From Faecalibacterium sp. I3-3-33 (lineage in GTDB: Bacteria; Bacillota; Clostridia; Oscillospirales; Ruminococcaceae): a DNA stretch of 64,000 nucleotides. Made by a program: the position numbers and the translations under genes. Below are positions 61,658 through 64,000 of the stretch, piece after piece (within the stretch, counting starts at the first letter, position 1; the number at the start of each line of letters is the position of its first letter). The stretch lies in the NCBI RefSeq assembly GCF_023347295.1, contig NZ_CP094469.1:248001-312000 (forward strand). Reading direction: 5' to 3'. The notes below the pieces were generated by a model that was not told where the DNA came from, ran no database searches, and worked only from the letters and a program-made list of their open reading frames with translations.

Positions 61658-62134
61658 TTAGCCCTCGATGAGCTCCACGGTCTTCATCTTGACCGGGGTG
61701 GTGGGCTTGTCGTTCCAGTCGGTGCGGACAGCAGCGATCTTATCCACAACGTCCATGCCGGCAACCACCTTGCCGAAGGCGGCGTACTGGCCGTCCAGAT
61801 GGGGTGCATCCTGATGCATGATGAAGAACTGGCTGCCTGCGCTGTTGGGGTTCATGCTGCGGGCCATGCTGATCACACCCCGGGTGTGCTTGAGGGGGTT
61901 GTTGACGCCGTTAGCGGCAAACTCGCCCTTGATGTTCCAGCCCGGGCCGCCGGTGCCGGTGCCCAGCGGGCAGCCGCCCTGGATCATAAAGCCGGGGATG
62001 ACACGGTGGAAGGTCAGGCCGTTGTAAAAGCCTTCCTTGACCAGCTTTTTAAAATTCTCACAGGTGATGGGGGCAACATCTTCGTTCAGCTCGATGTCGA
62101 TGATGCCGCCGTCTTCCATAGTAATGCGAACCAT
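61658..62134 (-). CDS. Peptidyl-prolyl cis-trans isomerase, cyclophilin type
   Basis: 158 aa. Active-site residues are intact: FHRVIPGFMIQGG (Arg, Phe, Gln), MARSMNPNSAGSQFFIM, and LDGQYAAFGKVVAGMDVVD. It accelerates prolyl isomerisation during protein folding. No signal peptide or lipobox, so cytosolic. Promoter on the minus strand: TTGCAA (62236-62241), 16-bp spacer, TATACT (62214-62219). Confidence 0.95.
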   Translation of the reverse strand: MVRITMEDGGIIDIELNEDVAPITCENFKKLVKEGFYNGLTFHRVIPGFMIQGGCPLGTGTGGPGWNIKGEFAANGVNNPLKHTRGVISMARSMNPNSAGSQFFIMHQDAPHLDGQYAAFGKVVAGMDVVDKIAAVRTDWNDKPTTPVKMKTVELIEG

Positions 62135-62300
62135 AACGCTACAATACTCCTTTTGTGTTGACCCCGCAGCGGGGGTGTTGGGGGGCAGAAATGCCTGCCC
62201 GGATATCCCTTATAGTATACCATAGGTTTTGCCCGTTGCAACGATGCAGATGCAACGTTTTTGTGAATTATCTATCAGAATAGGCTAAAAATACGCGCCG

Positions 62301-62354
62301 CAACCGGAGTTTGCGCTCTGGTTGGTGGACGCAACCGGGCTTTTGTGCTAAAAT
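62301..62354 (+). promoter_or_regulatory. LytTR-like direct repeats and -10 before the truncated XRE gene
   Basis: CAACCGGAGTTTGCG (62301-62315) and CAACCGGGCTTTTGTG (62332-62347) resemble the boxes at 5301-5336; their 31-bp period is three helical turns. TAAAAT (62349-62354) directly follows as a possible -10 without a good -35. Confidence 0.55.
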
Positions 62355-62401
62355 CGTGCCACAGAAAATCCAACCGGAAAATGCCAAAGGAGGAACCCGC
62401 T

Positions 62402-62785
62402 ATGATGAACCTGCTGAACCGAACTGCTGTTGCCCTGCTTAAGGTCATAGAAGTAGAAACGCAGGAAGCGACTAAGGAACAGGCGGATGCCTGGCTTCGC
62501 AGAGTTTTGCTGCTGGAAAAGTTCTACCGCTATACCAATATCCTGTTCCGGATCCTGATCCCGGTCGCCATCGTGGCGGCAATCTATCTGCTCTGGCGCA
62601 TCGCCCGCAATCTGGAAAAGCCGCCGAAGCTCACGGAGGAAGTCAAAATCGTGCGCAAGTCACTTTCCGAGATGCTCAAGGAGAACCGCACCCGCTGCAA
62701 GATGACACAGGAGTTCGTGGCCGAGAGCATCGGCGTAAGCCGTCAGGCAGTGTCCAAGTGGGAAAACGGAGTTTCCCATAGTTAA
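62402..62785 (+). pseudogene. Membrane/XRE regulator truncated in its HTH domain
   Basis: 127 aa from the ATG pair at 62402, with GGAGG upstream. A short amphipathic N-terminus precedes one membrane helix (about 43-65, ILFRILIPVAIVAAIYLLW), then a linker and an XRE helix-turn-helix (MLKENRTRCKMTQEFVAES, then SRQAVSKWENG). Intact relatives continue with DPSTSNL and a fourth and fifth helix; here the frame ends VSHS and a stop, so the domain is cut short. The break coincides with a shift to A/T-rich sequence, suggesting that an insertion removed the 3' part. Whether the stub still binds DNA is doubtful. Confidence 0.6.
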
Positions 62786-62844
62786 AGATACCACACCAAA
62801 TATGATGAACCCACGCTTATACACTACCAGCTATAATAAACCGC

Positions 62845-62876
62845 AAGGACAGCAATTTGATGATACTGCTGTCCTT
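62845..62876 (+). terminator. Terminator in the junction region
   Basis: AAGGACAGCA / TGCTGTCCTT, 12-base loop, followed by TCTTTT. It belongs to no intact gene; together with the A/T-rich 62786-62990 stretch it looks like the border of an inserted segment. Confidence 0.65.
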
Positions 62877-62962
62877 TCTTTTATAAAATTGCAGTACACA
62901 TAAAAAAGCTGTAAAATGATAAATATATTTGTCCTTGTAACAATTCTCGGACATTTGCCTGT

Positions 62963-62968
62963 TATACT
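62963..62968 (+). promoter_or_regulatory. -10 of the OmpR-type two-component genes
   Basis: TATACT with a poor -35. Upstream, TTGTAACAA is palindromic and TGTCC/GGACA flank it (about 62931-62955), a possible activator site. Confidence 0.45.
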
Positions 62969-62996
62969 ATCTGCAAAAAGCAAAGGAAGTGAGGAT

Positions 62997-63689
62997 ATGA
63001 AGCAGATTTTAATTGTCGAGGACGACAGTTTTTTGAATAAGATGTTAGACTATAACCTGACCGCAGACGGCTACGGCGTGACTTCTGCCCTAAATGCCAG
63101 AACCGCAGCCGCCGCCATCCGCCAGCGGGAATTTGATTTAGTGCTGCTGGACATCAACCTGCCGGATGGAAATGGTTTTGAGCTGTGCAAGCTGATAAAG
63201 CCCCAACACCCGGACACCATCGTGATTTTCCTAACCGCCAACGATCAGGAGAGCGACCAGATACGGGGCTATGAGGTGGGCGCGGTGGACTACATCACAA
63301 AGCCCTTTGTGATCGGGGCCTTGCAGCGGAAAATCAAAGCCATGTTTGCCATGCTGGAACACCACAAACCGGCCAAGGACATTTACGACGACGGGCGGCT
63401 GTTTCTGGACTTCTCGGAGCAGACGGCTTCCCTAAATGGCAAGCCCCTGACCCTATCCCCGATGGAGTACAAAATGCTGAACCTGTTCCGTAAAAATCCC
63501 CGGCAAGTGCTGACCCGTGGGCAGCTTTTGGAAAAGCTGTGGGATATAGACGAAAGGTTTGTGGACGAACACACCCTGACAACCTCCATCAGCCGGATTC
63601 GCAGCAAGATTGAAGCCGACGGCGGCGCACCCTACATCAAGACCGTTTACGGCATGGGCTATCAATGGACGGGAGGCGAGGCAAAATGA
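62997..63689 (+). CDS. OmpR/PhoB-family response regulator
   Basis: 230 aa from ATG 62997 (AGGAAGTGAGG upstream; the longer frame begins without a site). The receiver has D9/D10, phosphoacceptor D52 in LVLLDINLPDGNG, T in FLTAND and K in ITKPF. Residues 130-228 form the winged helix (LTLSPMEYKMLNLFRKNPRQ, then SISRIRSKIEADGG and IKTVYGMGYQW). The adjacent kinase overlaps by four bases. Similar pairs accompany bacitracin/lantibiotic-type ABC transporters or sit on conjugative elements; the target operon is beyond the window. Confidence 0.93.
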   Translation: MKQILIVEDDSFLNKMLDYNLTADGYGVTSALNARTAAAAIRQREFDLVLLDINLPDGNGFELCKLIKPQHPDTIVIFLTANDQESDQIRGYEVGAVDYITKPFVIGALQRKIKAMFAMLEHHKPAKDIYDDGRLFLDFSEQTASLNGKPLTLSPMEYKMLNLFRKNPRQVLTRGQLLEKLWDIDERFVDEHTLTTSISRIRSKIEADGGAPYIKTVYGMGYQWTGGEAK

Positions 63690-64000
63690 AGTTTCAAAAC
63701 CTCTCGGTAAAGCGGCTGTTTGGCCGGGTGGCAATAGGGCTTGCCCTCTCCATGTCCGGGATCACCATAGCCCTGTTTTTTGTGACAAAACAGACGGCGG
63801 TGCTGCTGACGGGCGGGGTGCTGCTGCTGTGCGCCCTTGTGGGGATTTTTGTACTGACGCAGGCGTTTGGAACGCGGCTGTCGCAGTTTACCGCTGACCT
63901 GTGCCAGACTTTAGACCACATGATCGCCGGGAATGAAGCGCCCCAGCGCCCGGAGGACAGCGAAACCCAGCTTGCCAGAATCGGACACCGGCTGGCAAGG
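63686..64000 (+). CDS. Sensor histidine kinase, N-terminal part
   Basis: Starts at ATG 63686, overlapping the regulator stop (ATGA), and runs open to the window edge (105 codons). Two membrane helices are visible (about residues 15-33, AIGLALSMSGITIALFF, and 38-61, AVLLTGGVLLLCALVGIFVL) with only a few residues between them, so it has almost no external sensor loop, as in intramembrane-sensing kinases. The part after the second helix (TADLCQTLDHMIAGNEA) looks like a HAMP/linker leading to the H-box, which lies outside. Partner of the preceding regulator. Confidence 0.85.
   Translation, partial: MKFQNLSVKRLFGRVAIGLALSMSGITIALFFVTKQTAVLLTGGVLLLCALVGIFVLTQAFGTRLSQFTADLCQTLDHMIAGNEAPQRPEDSETQLARIGHRLAR

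Overview
The window looks like a chromosomal segment from a GC-rich gut Clostridium-class Firmicute (Oscillospiraceae). Faecalibacterium or a near relative is my best guess. The evidence is strong AGGAGG ribosome sites, a GntP/IlvD sugar-acid locus, ATP-type PEP carboxykinase, COG0523 zinc GTPases, YafY/WYL, LytTR and HigBA regulators, and dense rho-independent terminators. This is inference from gene content; no 16S gene is present.

Layout. 1-0.3 kb: 3' end of an oligopeptide ABC ATPase. 0.4-2.8 kb: a secreted Cys/His repeat protein and an autoregulated TetR regulator. 3.1-7.9 kb: an AgrC/AgrA-like two-component system divergent from a two-gene operon (receiver-like protein lacking its phosphorylation site, then a 700-aa lipoprotein); tandem direct repeats resembling LytTR boxes lie between them. 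8.0-8.5 kb: remnants of a LacI regulator and a MATE pump. 8.6-16.6 kb: a type I restriction-modification operon (hsdM-hsdS-X-Y-hsdR, minus strand) with a two-gene insert, a CAP12/PycTIR-like TIR protein plus a one-helix membrane protein. This is the best candidate for an undescribed defence module. 16.9 kb: tRNA-Lys. 17-21 kb: papain-like hydrolase, pckA, XRE membrane regulator, thioredoxin. 21-26.6 kb: GntP permease, IlvD/Edd dehydratase, FadR-type regulator, GNAT. 26.7-28.6 kb: prmA-rsmE behind a long inverted repeat. 28.7-36 kb: PTS enzyme I, patatin, HAD phosphatase, two tandem glycosyltransferases, a LytTR protein with a degenerate receiver, and a HigBA module. 36-43.2 kb: Xaa-Pro aminopeptidase, two metal-homeostasis G3E-type proteins (one with a huge His/Asp/Cys tract, one fused to a YcgQ/DUF1980-like domain), an anchored Ala/Glu-rich protein and a double-AAA ATPase.

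43.3-52.7 kb (minus strand) is a nearly uninterrupted aromatic amino-acid locus: pheA-aroB-aroC-aroEK-aroQ-aroF-aroA-tyrA, followed by a WYL regulator. It encodes every step from DAHP to prephenate plus the Phe and Tyr branch enzymes up to the final transamination. 52.9-61.4 kb: a membrane protein with a 59-aa partner, PlsC, a DUF624-like membrane protein, a C39-like protein without an obvious catalytic Cys, a cytidylate kinase-like protein, MATE, DUF308 and FAD proteins. 61.6-62.8 kb: cyclophilin and a truncated XRE protein. From about 62.8 kb the composition changes and an OmpR-type response regulator plus histidine kinase begins, which looks like the edge of an acquired element.

Two dispersed intergenic repeat families are visible (24.7-25.1, 46.66 and 61.5 kb; 45.2 and 61.4 kb). 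Most genes end in GC-rich hairpins with T-tracts.
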